A stretch of 64,000 nucleotides of DNA from Corella eumyota (lineage: Eukaryota; Chordata; Ascidiacea; Phlebobranchia; Corellidae): the NCBI GenBank assembly GCA_963082875.1, contig OY720102.1, positions 10,514,990 to 10,578,989 on the forward strand, in the 5' to 3' direction. Under the pieces are notes generated by a model, which saw nothing but the letters and a program-made list of their open reading frames with translations, was not told the origin of the DNA and searched no databases. The position numbers were made by a program, and so were the translations under genes. This document shows, in pieces, positions 21,961-32,408 of this stretch; positions within the stretch are counted from its first letter, which is position 1, and each line of letters opens with the position of its first letter.

Positions 21961-22480
21961 CGAAATTTTACTATGTTGTTTGTCATATTGTTTTTTAATC
22001 CTTTTATTCTCAAAATTTATTGATCACCTATTACTTAGTTTTTAAAATATTTATTCATTATGATATCAATAACCTAAAGACAATTTAAGAAATTATTTTT
22101 CATTTGTGAATTTAAATCTTGGTTTGTTTTTCAAAAATTTATTAATAAGAAGCATTAAACATTTTATTTATTTATCTTCTGAAATTTTAATATGTTGTTG
22201 GTATTATTATTCTGTATGTTGCTACCTAAAATAAAGATTAAATTCTAGCTAATTATTTTTGATTTTTGTATAAAATACTCTATTAGTGGAAGTTTAACAC
22301 TTTCTTACACTTAAATGATTTACCAGCGTTCTGGTCGCCGCCAAATATCGTCTTGTTTGCTGTCCGTGTTAAATTAAAAATATTGGTTGGAAATGAATGT
22401 AAAATGTGTATAAAAATTAGTTTTTGTTTTTTAATTATATTTTAACACTTGTTTATTAGATAAAAATTAAATTTCGATGT
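21961..22480 (+). repeat. Diverged copy of the 60.7-64 kb AT-rich repeat unit
   Basis: The stretch contains the same ordered landmarks as 61.45-61.75 kb: GAAATTTTAATATGTTGTTG, TATGTTGCTA, CTAGCTAA and the only GC-rich segment of the unit, CGTTCTGGTCGCCG (about 22329), followed by ATATTGGTTG. It is a separate, older copy of that family. No coding content. Confidence 0.75.
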
Positions 22481-23255
22481 TTAAATTACGTCTCATAAAA
22501 ATTGGTAAAAAATTCACATTTTTTGTTATTTGAACTTTAATACTATTTTAATTATTAAAAATTTTTTTACTGATTAATAGGTATTAATATGTTTGTTATT
22601 TAAATTTAAGTTTTTTAATTTTAATGTATTTCATACTATTATACGATTAACTTTAAAACGAAACAAAAATTAACTTTTGTTTATTTATTATTTGTAAATG
22701 CTTGTATCTTATTAAAATTATAAAAAATCGTATTAATGTATTAAATGTTATTTATTTGTTATGATATTATGATTCTACTTCAAAACGGGTTAAATACAAG
22801 TTTTTGGTGTTTATAATAAATATTAATTGCTTTTTTATTAAAAACAAAATCAATATTTGGTTTCTACATTTTTATCGATTAAATATTATGATGATACAAA
22901 TGATAAATTTTTTAAATCCTTATATTTATAATAAAATTCTGCAAATAAAATTTATTCGACAATTATATCACGAAGTTTATCAGGGGTAAACGTTGTGATA
23001 TTTTAATCAGTAACTGTCAACTGGCCGTTGTTTTTGTCAAAAAATGGATGTCTTTTTTATTTTTCATCGTTAACGGTTCACCACAACGTTAACAAAGTTT
23101 ACGTGTTTTTTGACACAAATACAACTACTGAAGATAACTTTGGGTTAACTGTGCCGAACTATGTAACAGCCTTAAAGTATTATAACGCCTGAACATACAG
23201 ACTTGGTGAATTTTGATGGTCCACTTAATAAATTCTGATTTTAAACATTTTACAG
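22481..23255. other. Very AT-rich stretch, no gene
   Basis: Continuous poly-A/T-rich sequence, probably the tail of the repeat unit. A 61-codon ORF at 22804-22989 is low-complexity hydrophobic and probably fortuitous. An ACAACGTT/AACGTTGT pair occurs near 22988 and 23081. Confidence 0.4.
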
Positions 23256-23725
23256 ATGGAAAACCTACACGTGATATGTGGAGCATATGTTGCTGTAGTG
23301 CTCATAAGCGAATCAGGAAAGATGTACACCTATAAGTCGCGCAAAATAACATCTAGAAACTTATTAATACAGATCAATATACCTGTAACTTTCAAGTATT
23401 GCATGTCGGCAAAGGTTAATAATTGCGTGTCTACAATCGACCACAGTTATTGTACTGGTGGGCAGGCTGAAAAAAACATGAGGCAAAAAAATGATTCGCG
23501 TTCAAAAGAGATGGAGTTCAAAGCTTATGCCTTGTGTTCAAGGTAATTTTTGATTCAAAAGCCGACTAAGCGTTTTAAAAAAACACGGCAAATGAATGTC
23601 GACGTGGATAGACTACGACGTTCCCGACTGCAATTCTTGGGTTCATGTGGTTTGTTTAAAAATGCAACTCCAACTTGATAAGGCAGTGGCAAAACACGAA
23701 TATAAGTGTCCCACACACCAATAAT
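23256..23725 (+). pseudogene. Unrecognised ORF followed by a PHD-finger-like end
   Basis: A 96-codon ORF (23256-23546, MENLHVICGAYVAVVLISES...) has no motif I recognise. A following frame (about 23611-23723) reads WIDYDVPDCNSWVHVVCLK and ends HEYKCPTHQ then stop. The D-x-C...WVHxxC...C-P-x-H spacing resembles the second half of a PHD-type zinc finger, which caps some transposon proteins. The two parts are not in one frame. Transposon origin is likely but the family is unknown. Confidence 0.3.
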
Positions 23726-23887
23726 GACTTTTTATGTATTAACTTCGTTTTTTTCGTAAATGTAAGCTAGAGCCTTCATTGTTTTTGACTTGCGTGTTTG
23801 TCGATATCTTTTCATTAATTTCACAATAATTGTTCTAATACAATTAAATCGTCTTATCGCTTTTTAGCTTTCAGGGTAGAGCCTTCA

Positions 23888-24297
23888 TTGTCGTTTCTTT
23901 TGCTTATTAACATTGAGTTTAGTTTTATACTAATCAACATGTTACCTAAAAAGCAATCACAAACAACCAACGCAGGCCTATTTAAAAAAAATGCTGATAT
24001 AAGTTTCACGAAGAAAATGATAAAAAAACAAAAAGCGACCCGAATAATTCAAAACTTCCAAAAAAAATCAGCAAGTCGAAAATTCATTGCATGAGGAAAA
24101 CGGGATTCATATCTTTATATTCATCGTATTTGTGTTATAATTGCCCAAAACGTTATGACTTTAATCGAGTCAGCAATATTTCATTAACTTTGCAAACTAT
24201 AACTAAAGAAAATGAACTTGACAATTTAATTTCCTCTGATATTAAAAGCCTATTTGTTTTAAAAGAATGCAGTGAATTTGTTTCTATAGATGAGTAA
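23888..24297 (+). other. Two adjacent basic ORFs, unrecognised
   Basis: 23888-24094 encodes a Lys/Gln-rich segment (MLPKKQSQTTNAGLFKKN...). 24091-24297 overlaps its stop and encodes MRKTGFISLYSSYLCYNCPK, with one CxxC pair. They could be parts of one decayed gene together with the ORFs at 24.9-25.4 kb. Function not inferred. Confidence 0.3.
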
Positions 24298-25500
24298 AAT
24301 GCATTTCAATGGCTTTCCTGAAGGTCCTGAGATTAAAGACAGCAAAAGGTCGGAGGTTGTGGAAAAAATTGTTGAACTTATTTAACATTGCCGCAACTCA
24401 AAGTTAGTTTTACCTCTATCTTTTTGCGAGAACATGCTGGCCCATAAACTAACCAACTCAAAACAACTAATTAACATGTTGGGAACAAACTGACCGGGTG
24501 GCTCTTACACCTATAATTGTAACTGGTTATCCAAACTGATAAATACTGCATTTCCGTACCCAAATCGTTTAAGTAATCAATTTTTGACAACAATCATAAA
24601 ATTGGCAGAACCTACAAAATCACAGGAGCAAATGCTGTCCCAACTGCGTGCAACAAGTGTGATGACCAGCCATCTTACGATAATTTTAGACCACGAAAAC
24701 GCAAAAAAATCCTAATTTAAGACCGGACAACTGAATGTGGACGGAGCTTATGGTTAAAAAAAAAAGAAAGCACTTTAGACAAAATGATCGACACAGGGCC
24801 TGTATTTCAAAAAAACTTATTTAAAAAAAATTGTATAAGCGTCGTCGCAAATGAACATGGCTTATTCGATTAAACGGATTACATCGACGAGAAAAAGTAT
24901 GTTCGGGTTGCGAAAAGAAATTGGTGCAGCTTACTTATAAAGACTGGACCACACAATTTGTATCTGGTAACCTTTGTGATCCCAAGTGCCCTAAAAATGA
25001 CATGTAAACCAGGAGAACCAGACTTTGTAAATCCTAACAGTTGCAAAACAATCGCCAGCGTCATTTCAAATATTGGCGAAAAAGCTGGATTGTCTGAATA
25101 CGGAGATAAATTGCGGGAATGGCTTTTCGTCGAATACGACAATTTGCCATTTTAAACGATGCGGGATTTAATGGATAACGTCTGGAGATGTGGTAAATGT
25201 AAAAAGTCGTTTTACACTAAAACATCATTTTACGTTCTGGTATACGAAAAGTGTAACTGGGATGCCGTTGGATGCGCAAAAACTAAAATAAGACATTTAT
25301 TTTTTGCTAGGAACTACCTAAAATACCAGGAAATATTGTATCGGGATTCTTTAGACAATTTCTTAATGTCTGCCGCCATTTAAGTGTGAAGCAAATGTTT
25401 GCCTCCGAAAGAAGAACTGGCATCAAAGAAAATTACAGAGGTGGTGATGCATTGTTGGAGAAATTGAACAAGGAGTTATACCATCTAAAAAACAGTGGCA
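24298..25500 (+). pseudogene. Decayed gene of unknown family with a Cys-pair motif
   Basis: Interrupted plus-strand frames. 24958-25155 reads KTIASVISNIGEKAGLSEYG and ends WLFVEYDNLPF. 25159-25383 reads VWRCGKCKKSFYTKTSF, a half C2H2 or CxxC motif, and then YLKYQEILYRDSLDNFL. The order of an LPF-type end, then CxxC and an NYLKYQE helix resembles proteins of unclassified animal repeats, but I cannot name the family. 24300-24950 shows short coding-like fragments in other frames. Confidence 0.3.
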
Positions 25501-26215
25501 AAAAAACGTTTTGAAACCTTAAAAAATTAAACAAGGTAATTTGTACATAGTAAATTGTTTACTGGCTGAACTTATATTTACTTATTGCCGATATTAGCTT
25601 ATTAATCAGTTTTGTTTTGTCTTGACCCCGTGACGATTCTGCGTATGCCTTTGCGTGGATTTGTAGTGTCATAAATGATAATATTGACATCATTTGGAAC
25701 ATTACAAAATCTATGAGTAAACTTCCGTACTTGTAGTAACAATTTGTGTATATATATACTAACTGTTGTTAATTAATGCATTTTTTGTCGTAGAGGATTG
25801 AGAACAAGATCCGCCTGCAAAAAAACTTAAACCACTAAGCAATACATCGTGGGTTCGGCCCAAATTAATAAGGTACGTGTGCCGTTCCGGAAAAACAACC
25901 ACCTTGCAGACCCAAACAAATGTAAACAACACACTAATCTGGACGAAAAAACAAACTTGTACTATGAATTGGTTAACTTTAGTGCACAAAATTTCTTGAT
26001 TAACAATATTAAATCTAAATCTGAAAATAATAATTTGATTATAATTTTTTAGAAGAAATAAGCCACAATTTTATATTCGTATAAACAAACAACAACTAAA
26101 GACAATAATAAATTTGCTACACACTAACTATAACAAAACTTATTTTTGATATAATGTCAAACATTAGTGGTAAAGGTTATGCTTGTCAAGCTGAAAGCAA
26201 CCATAGTGTTAAATC
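25500..26215. other. No gene recognised
   Basis: AT-rich sequence before a tRNA-like gene. Overlapping opposite ORFs at about 25759-26052 share the same bases and show no motif. Confidence 0.45.
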
Positions 26216-26287
26216 TCCTACATGGTCTAGGGGTTAGGATTCCTGGCTTACACCCAGGAGGCCCGAGTTAGATTCCCTCCGTAGGAA
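26216..26287 (+). tRNA. tRNA-like sequence, tRNA-Glu body with anticodon TAC (Val); probable pseudogene
   Basis: TCCTACATGGTCTAGGGGTT opens a typical tRNA-Glu 5' half and GTAGGA closes the acceptor (six of seven pairs). The anticodon stem CCTGG/CCAGG is intact, but the loop CTTACAC puts TAC (Val) at 34-36 instead of the Glu TTC/CTC. The T arm is poorly paired and the T loop reads TTAGATTCC rather than TTCGAATCC. A decayed tRNA-Glu copy or SINE head is the simplest reading. Confidence 0.6.
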
Positions 26288-26657
26288 TATTTTCCTCAAT
26301 TTTGCCGTGCGTTTTGACAATATGATGCATATATAATTTTATACGATTCTACTTCTAACGTCTACCAATGTTAAAAGGTAGCTTGACTAATAAAAAACAT
26401 GCATGGGCATGCAATAACATCGCTTGTTATAAAGAAAACGTGTTTACTTCCAAGCATAAACAGAGCCGTTCGGGTTGGTTTGATTTTTATCACTACATTC
26501 ATAAAGGTTAAACAATTGCGTTTAATTATTTAAGTTAATTGCCAAACTTAGGCTACGTGCAATAAAACTACATTGATATTTAGTAAAGTTAAAATACGCA
26601 AAATGTAGGAATTAAAATGTTAAAGCCAAAAAATAGGCTTTATTTAATTGGGATATA

Positions 26658-27683
26658 TTTAGCCCGTTTCCATGTCCACTTTTTTCTGGGCTTTGGACTA
26701 ATGTAGTCCAAAAATATCATAACTCGGCGAAAAAAAACGGGCTTTTTTGGCCCTGCTAAAGAGGTGGTCTAATTCGAAAAAGCCCGGGCTTTTCACCGGT
26801 CTTCGGTTACGCGATCGCTTAGGCTAGTGAGCGCATACGTGATTTTGTTAGTTTAAGCGATATTTTGTTGATAAAATGCAAACAAATGGATAAAATTAAG
26901 ATGTAGAATGAAATTTAAATAGTTTTTGGTTAGTAAATAAAAACAAATACGGGTTTAATCAATTTTAAAACGGCAGTTAAGCTGTCTGACCGACGGACAC
27001 TTTGAAACATGCCAAACAACAAGTTTTACAGTAAAATATTGGCGGATAGTCTGACATAAACCGTTATTTTATCTTATAATTGCCGTATTAATTGGTTAAC
27101 TGTCAATTTAAATGTGTAATCTTACAAAAAATCACCTACAAATATCTGTCAGACAGTAAAAATGCCAAATTGTATGGTTTGAATTTTACAGACTGCCAAG
27201 TAAAAACAAAGCATTATTAGGTTTGTTTAAACACGTTTGAATCTGTTTTTTGTAGGATAAAATGGTATTAGTGGTGTGTTAAATGGTATAAGTGGTTAAA
27301 CAAAAATAGAAAACAACTGAGAACAAAGAAGCTGTTTAAAGAAAGCTAATATATACAATTGGCAACCTGTTAATTTGATTTGTGTTTTTTGTGCAATAAA
27401 CAATATAAAAACAGGTTGTTTTGCGTTAAGCAGATTTACAAAGAAGTTTAAAACAGCCATATTCAGTTAGTTATTAATAATTGTACTAAAACTCGCAATA
27501 GAAGATGTTTTATAACTAAATCAATAACAATTTTAAGTCTGACAAACAGACAAAACGAACATTTTAATAAAAAGCCCAATGTGCTAAATGGCCATGGAAA
27601 CAGAACTGGGCTTTGGACTAAAAATTAGCCCAAAGTCCAATAAAAAGCCTGGCTTTATTTTTGGACATGGAAACGGGCTAAAT
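26658..27683. mobile_element. Non-autonomous inverted-repeat DNA element, about 1.03 kb
   Basis: The left end reads TTTAGCCCGTTTCCATGTCC and the right end is its reverse complement (GGACATGGAAACGGGCTAAA). Further inside, GGGCTTTGGACTA occurs near the left end and GGGCTTTGGACT/AGCCCAAAGTCC near the right. There is no ORF of note. A third copy of the end is at 16.06 kb. The internal sequence contains GTCTGAC-rich stretches. The superfamily is not determinable: no transposase and no clear target duplication. Confidence 0.75.
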
Positions 27684-28410
27684 TAATACTAAGTGTTTAT
27701 TTGTTCTTTAACATCTAACATGAAAATGTTCTTTGTTTCAAATCTGTTTGTTTAAATAATGATTTTTGCATTTAAATTTTTTGTTTTGCCTTTGAATAAA
27801 TTTAACAACACTATTTTAATATGTTAAGAATAACGTTTAACCATAAAATAACTACAAAATAACAGATATATCGCATTTCAGTTATCAATTTTACGAACGT
27901 GTTCGTTTACTTTTTACCGACTACATAACAATGTTTTAGAAACTCATTAAAAATTAAGTTAAATTTTGATAAAGATGTTTTTTTAAGTAATACTTATTTA
28001 AAGCCACAAAGTTATATATTTATTTAAAATTTAGAAACAAGGTGAATTAAAAAAGCTATTAATAGACATATATTATTATATTTTTAACAAATTTATTGGT
28101 AAAATGTAAAAAAAAAACTTTTACATTGAGGTGTGCTAGATTTCAATTATTACATTAAGGGTGAAATTCTTAAAAATGAGTGAGTTGACTTAATCCCGAG
28201 TAAACTAATCTCCGACCAACCTTTTAATATTTTTCGAGTTAAACTCGGGTTAACTAATCCTAGCTACAGCGAATTAAAACAGTGAACGACAATTTTTGTT
28301 GACTTTCGCTGTAACCAAGAACGCTTTGTTTACTTTTTTGTTTTTGTATCTTTTAATGCATTTTAAAAAGATTTTAGAAATCGAATAAATAAATAATGTG
28401 TATGTAGTAT
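27684..28410. other. AT-rich flank left of the Polinton
   Basis: No ORF or RNA. The last six bases (28405-28410, TAGTAT) are the left target-site duplication of the Polinton. Confidence 0.6.
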
Positions 28411-28755
28411 AGTAGTGATATAATATACGATATAGACCATTACTGGGTGGCGGTAGAGAGTCTAAAACCGTTATAGACCATTACTAGGTGGCGGTAGAGA
28501 GTCTAAAACCGTTATAGACCATTACTAGGTGGCGATAAAGAGTTTTTAAACAAGGGGTTATTCTGTTATAGACCATTACTAGTTGGAGATAGAGAGTATT
28601 AAAAATAGGAAAAAAGCGTGTGTTAACTTAAGCATAAGATAAGAATAAGTGATTTTGGATGTTTTCAATTTTATTATATACACGATGCGAAAAAAACAAT
28701 ATAATACAGTAAAACAATGTACAATTTGGGAGATAAAGTGTGAGCTATGATTAAT
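28411..28755 (+). repeat. Polinton left terminal inverted repeat with four iterons
   Basis: Matches the right end in reverse complement over about 345 bp. Within it TATAGACCATTACTRGKTGG occurs four times, starting at about 28431, 28472, 28513 and 28567; the first three are spaced exactly 41 bp. In Polintons the termini are thought to be the origin for protein-primed replication and the integrase binding site; the iterons may be binding sites, which is inference. Confidence 0.93.
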
Positions 28756-28874
28756 TATAAGGTATTTTAATGGATAAATGTTTGTGTAATTAAGAAAATT
28801 AAAAGTATTTTATTGGATAAATGTTCGTGTAATTAAATGAATATGGCAGTTATTTTATTGGATAAATGTTTGAG

Positions 28875-29744
28875 TTATTTTTTGACTGGAGCGTCCAACA
28901 GGCGAACAATCTGTTGAAACTGATTCGCATCATCCGAAACCACATGAGCTTTGTTTCGATTTCGAACCTCGAAATGAGTACTTTTTTCCTTGAAACGTTT
29001 CATGAAATTTGGCAAGTTGAAAATGTTTTGACAATGATGCAGTTTGATTCGAATGTTTTTTTTTGCTGCCGCATCGGCAACCATGTGAATTTTTGCCATA
29101 ACTGAACACGGATAGTGATTCTCGATAACCCCAGCATAGTATATTAGATTGATGCTGAACAAGTTATTATTGGGAATACCCAAAATCATAGGATTTTCTC
29201 CCAAAAGAGGTTCAATCAGTTTGCACAAATCAGTGTGGCACCATTTGCTACCCTTTGAATAGGCTGACAGGTAGCTGGATGTCAGTCGGGGATTGGAGGG
29301 AATGACACCTGGAGGAAGCTTTCTTTTGCCTTCGATATTATCGAAAATATCTTCCAGCGACATTGACATTACTTTATCAGTATGTCTCAACTTCATCCTT
29401 TTGCGCATTTGGCATTCTTTACCCTTTGGCACATTAAAGTTTAGCCCCTTTAAAGAAGACGGAGTTGACGGAGAAGCCAAAGACGTAGCTGTCGCTTTCA
29501 TTGCAACTGGCACCTTTTTTGGCGCGGTAACCTTTACCGGAGCCATTACCTTAAGAGGAGGCATTGGTTTCGGTGTTGTTAATGCCGAAGCAGATTTTGC
29601 CGATGTTGGTGTCTTTTCTGATGATACTTTCTTTACGCCTGAAACAGATGGCACTGTCGGCTCCTGAAAGTCATCAAAGGGGAAGACTATTTGATCGGTC
29701 ATTATCTGACTATCTTCGAACGCATCAAACCAATGACGGTCCAT
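28875..29744 (-). CDS. Polinton gene of unknown function, minus strand, 289 aa
   Basis: An open frame starting MDRHWFDAFEDSQIMTDQIV. Residues 45-110 are low-complexity Pro/Ala/Ser/Thr/Lys with repeated KVMAPVKVTAPKKV-type strings, probably disordered. Residues 110-130 are basic (QMRKRMKLRHTDK). The C-terminal half looks folded (WCHTDLCKLIEPLLGENPMI, then IKLHHCQNIFNLPNFMKRF). There is no signal or membrane segment. It ends about 120 bp inside the left inverted repeat and is the only gene on the minus strand, facing away from the polymerase side. I recognise no family; a lineage-specific accessory or cargo protein is possible. It looks whole. Confidence 0.75.
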   Translation of the reverse strand: MDRHWFDAFEDSQIMTDQIVFPFDDFQEPTVPSVSGVKKVSSEKTPTSAKSASALTTPKPMPPLKVMAPVKVTAPKKVPVAMKATATSLASPSTPSSLKGLNFNVPKGKECQMRKRMKLRHTDKVMSMSLEDIFDNIEGKRKLPPGVIPSNPRLTSSYLSAYSKGSKWCHTDLCKLIEPLLGENPMILGIPNNNLFSINLIYYAGVIENHYPCSVMAKIHMVADAAAKKNIRIKLHHCQNIFNLPNFMKRFKEKSTHFEVRNRNKAHVVSDDANQFQQIVRLLDAPVKK

Positions 29745-29779
29745 CTGACCAAGTTCTACTTGTAAGTTGAATCTGCTAA

Positions 29780-30690
29780 AAATTAGACAAACTTGTTGAC
29801 TGAAAAAAATGAAGAAACTGATGCTATCTTGATGGTTATAAAGCTTTAATGATAATGCTACAGCGAAAAAAGTGTTCTATATTTTTTAGGCATGATCCGA
29901 CATGTAATTTTTATTTTTTTGTTTTTTCTTACGACAATGACTTTTGATATCGATTGATTGACGATCATCTAAGTTTGTGTTCTCGATAACCTAATTTTCG
30001 TAAGAAATTCCAGACATACTGGCGCTTTGAAGGGTCCTACGGATAATCTAAATTCGTGTTGCCCCAGATTGCATTTTGTTATTGCAATTTTCGTAAGATA
30101 TTCCAGACATAGTGGCGCTTTGAACCTACGGGTAATCTAAGTTCGTGTTGCCTCTACAATGTATATTTAAAATAGTAAATATTTATTTCAAAGTTTTAAA
30201 TATTTTTTAATAAATCAGATGTTAATTCGTTTATTTTAAATGATATAAATAATGTAATAAACTTATTTTTATTTTCTAAAGTTGGAATCTGATTGATTTT
30301 ATAATCAATGCCTTTTAAAATTTATTTAAAATGAAAATGTTTTTGGTTAGAAGATAAAAACTATGAAATTTATTAAAAATTAATATAAAATTTTGTTGTT
30401 TTTAATTTAAAAAAGTAACTAAGTTTATTTTTTTTTTTTTTTTCTTATTTTTTCAAATCGTGTGCATGCTATAAAATAAAAACTCCGATCTCTTAAGCGA
30501 AAAAATTCGCGGGAAAAGTATTTACCCTTTTTTTTAATCTTCGCGCGATTCATTTGATTCGAGATAATCACGCAGAAAAAAGCAAGTAAAAAAATGCCAC
30601 GTGTTTGGCGATATAAATTAGAGTGTTTCGGAGGTAGAAAACACTTTAAGATTAAATAGACTAAGAAAATTAAATAACATAGCTCATAAT
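29780..30690. promoter_or_regulatory. Divergent intergenic region of the Polinton with duplicated block
   Basis: Between the minus-strand 289-aa gene and the plus-strand zinc-finger exon. A block of about 70 bp occurs twice (about 29991-30062 and 30086-30152): TTTTCGTAAGAWATTCCAGA, ATACTGGCGCTTTGAA and ATCTAAATTCGTGTTGCC, with small differences. A poly-T tract lies at 30427-30442. The position suggests a bidirectional promoter, but no factor site is identified. Confidence 0.5.
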
Positions 30691-30691
30691 A

Positions 30692-30842
30692 ATGAACTGC
30701 TTTTCGTGCAATTTTTCGTTTCATTCGGCTGAGGAGTGGATGCTGCACAATGAAGAAATTCATTATGCTAATCGGCTAAAGTGTAGCTTTTGTCAGGGTG
30801 AATTTTCCTACGTGGAAGACTGCATAAAGCACATGTTTAGGT
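30692..30842 (+). CDS. Polinton zinc-finger exon upstream of polymerase
   Basis: Starts MNCFSCNFSFHSAEEWMLHN. Two C2H2-like units are visible: CFSC...H...H and CSFCQGEFSYVEDCIKHMF. The segment ends in a splice-donor-like AG/GTATTT at 30841. Further short stretches bounded by AG and GT signals follow near 30902-30952, 31006-31074 and 31175-31225, so a multi-exon gene reaching towards the polymerase is possible. Splicing is inferred from signals only. C2H2 proteins occur in some Polintons; the target is unknown. Confidence 0.55.
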
Positions 30843-31259
30843 ATTTATTTGTTTAATTAAATTTATATCTATATATTTAATACTAAAAAAAAAACCAACA
30901 GCAATCAAACATTATGCCGTGACAAGAGATGGCATGGCAGATCAAATAAGAGGTAAAAAATATATAAATTTATATATATATATTTAAATAATTAAATAAA
31001 TTTAGTGCAAGTACAAAGGGAGACGATGTTCGATGATAATCGATCTCCTATTCCATGGGATAAAATATTAAAAGGTAAAAACTTTATTTAAGCACTTTTA
31101 TTTTTATAATATAGGTTATTTTTATATTCTTCTATTAAAGCGAAATATCAATCTAATTTTATCTGTTTGTTTAGGAGAAGGAGAAAAAAAAGAGGAAGAA
31201 AATAAAGTGAAAGAAACTGCCCTAGGTAATTATTTTGAGTTTGTTACTTTCTAATCAAA

Positions 31260-32400
31260 TCTAGAAATATAAGATATATGATTTGTTTTTAAATAAAACA
31301 TCATATTTTCAAAGATGCTGATTTGCTAAAATGGAGAGAAGAATGTAGTAGTTCGGAGTCTTCTATACTTAATATATAAATAAACTAAATATGAATCTAA
31401 TTCGAATAAATTAAAAAAAAGAAAATCTTAAAATTGTTATCTAATTATTAAATTATTTTTTTTTATTCTAGAAAACGAACAGTCTCCTGAAAATAAAAAC
31501 TCTAAAGATGAATATATATATACATATTTTTTTACAAAAACTTTAAAATTTCATATAAAAAAATGTAACGTTTGTTTTGTTAATTAAAAAAGTATAAATA
31601 AATTTATTTACTAGTTATAACAATAATTTTTTTTTTTTTAAAAACTGAGATTGCTTTCAATCCAGTTATTGAAACATCTGAAAGCGATTCTGGTGCAAAA
31701 ATTTAACTTCATAATATTTTCAAAAATCCTTCTTGCTTTTCCTTATTTCTTTATAATACATTCTTTGACTTAAACTTTACATTTCTATTCCACACTTTAA
31801 ATAATTTCTTTATAATACATTCTTTGGCTTAAACTTTACATTTCTATTCCACACTTTAAATAATTTCTTTATAATACATTCTATGGCTTAAAACTTTTCA
31901 CTTCTATTCCACACTTTAAATAATTTCTTTATAATACTTTCTTTGGCTTAAACTTTACATTTCAAACCTTATACATTAACTTATTTCTTTATAATACTTT
32001 CTTTTTTGATTCTTAAAACTTTTCATATCTATTTCACACTTCAACTAATTTCTTTGTAATACATTCTTTTTTGGTTCTTAAAACTTTACATTTCTATCCT
32101 TACACTTTAACTAATTTCTTTATAATACTTTCTTTCTTGGTTCTTAAACCTTTTCATATCTATTTCACACTTCAACTAATTTCTTTATAATACATTCTTT
32201 TTTGGTTCTTAAAACTTGCCTGACTTAATTGAAAGTAATCGAAATTCCATTCGAACACACACGAGGCTAGGACGAATATTACAGTTTTACAACTATGACC
32301 TTTGTAACATATCAGGTAGGTAAAGTCGCTAACTGAACAAGATTCAAAACAGATAATCGAATAAAAAAAATTTTAAATAAAAGTTCTAATATCTGTTTCT
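31260..32400. other. Non-coding part of the Polinton, including a 60-bp tandem repeat
   Basis: Mostly AT-rich, intron-like sequence between the zinc-finger exons and the polymerase region. It includes the tandem array listed separately (31735-32215). Confidence 0.5.
31735..32215. repeat. Tandem repeat of about 60 bp, about eight units, inside the Polinton
   Basis: The unit contains TAATTTCTTTATAATACATT, CTTTGGCTTAAACTTTACAT and TCTATTCCACACTTTAAA. Successive units vary (ACATT/ACTTT, GGCTTAAA/GGTTCTTAAA), with two subtypes about 60 and 63 bp long. It lies in the presumed intron before the polymerase gene. Older than the 50-bp array at 11.1 kb, judging by its divergence. Confidence 0.9.
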
Positions 32401-32408
32401 TTACGCAG

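Noticed and set aside
29293-29770. Plus-strand ORFs of 124 and 68 codons
   Set aside because: They are antisense shadows of the 289-residue minus-strand Polinton gene, whose composition and start are more plausible.
30425-30763. 112-codon minus-strand ORF inside the Polinton
   Set aside because: It starts within the zinc-finger exon antisense and ends in a poly-Lys run from a poly-T tract; there is no domain.
31735-32215. CRISPR-like array
   Set aside because: The units are contiguous tandem repeats with no unique spacers, in a eukaryotic element.
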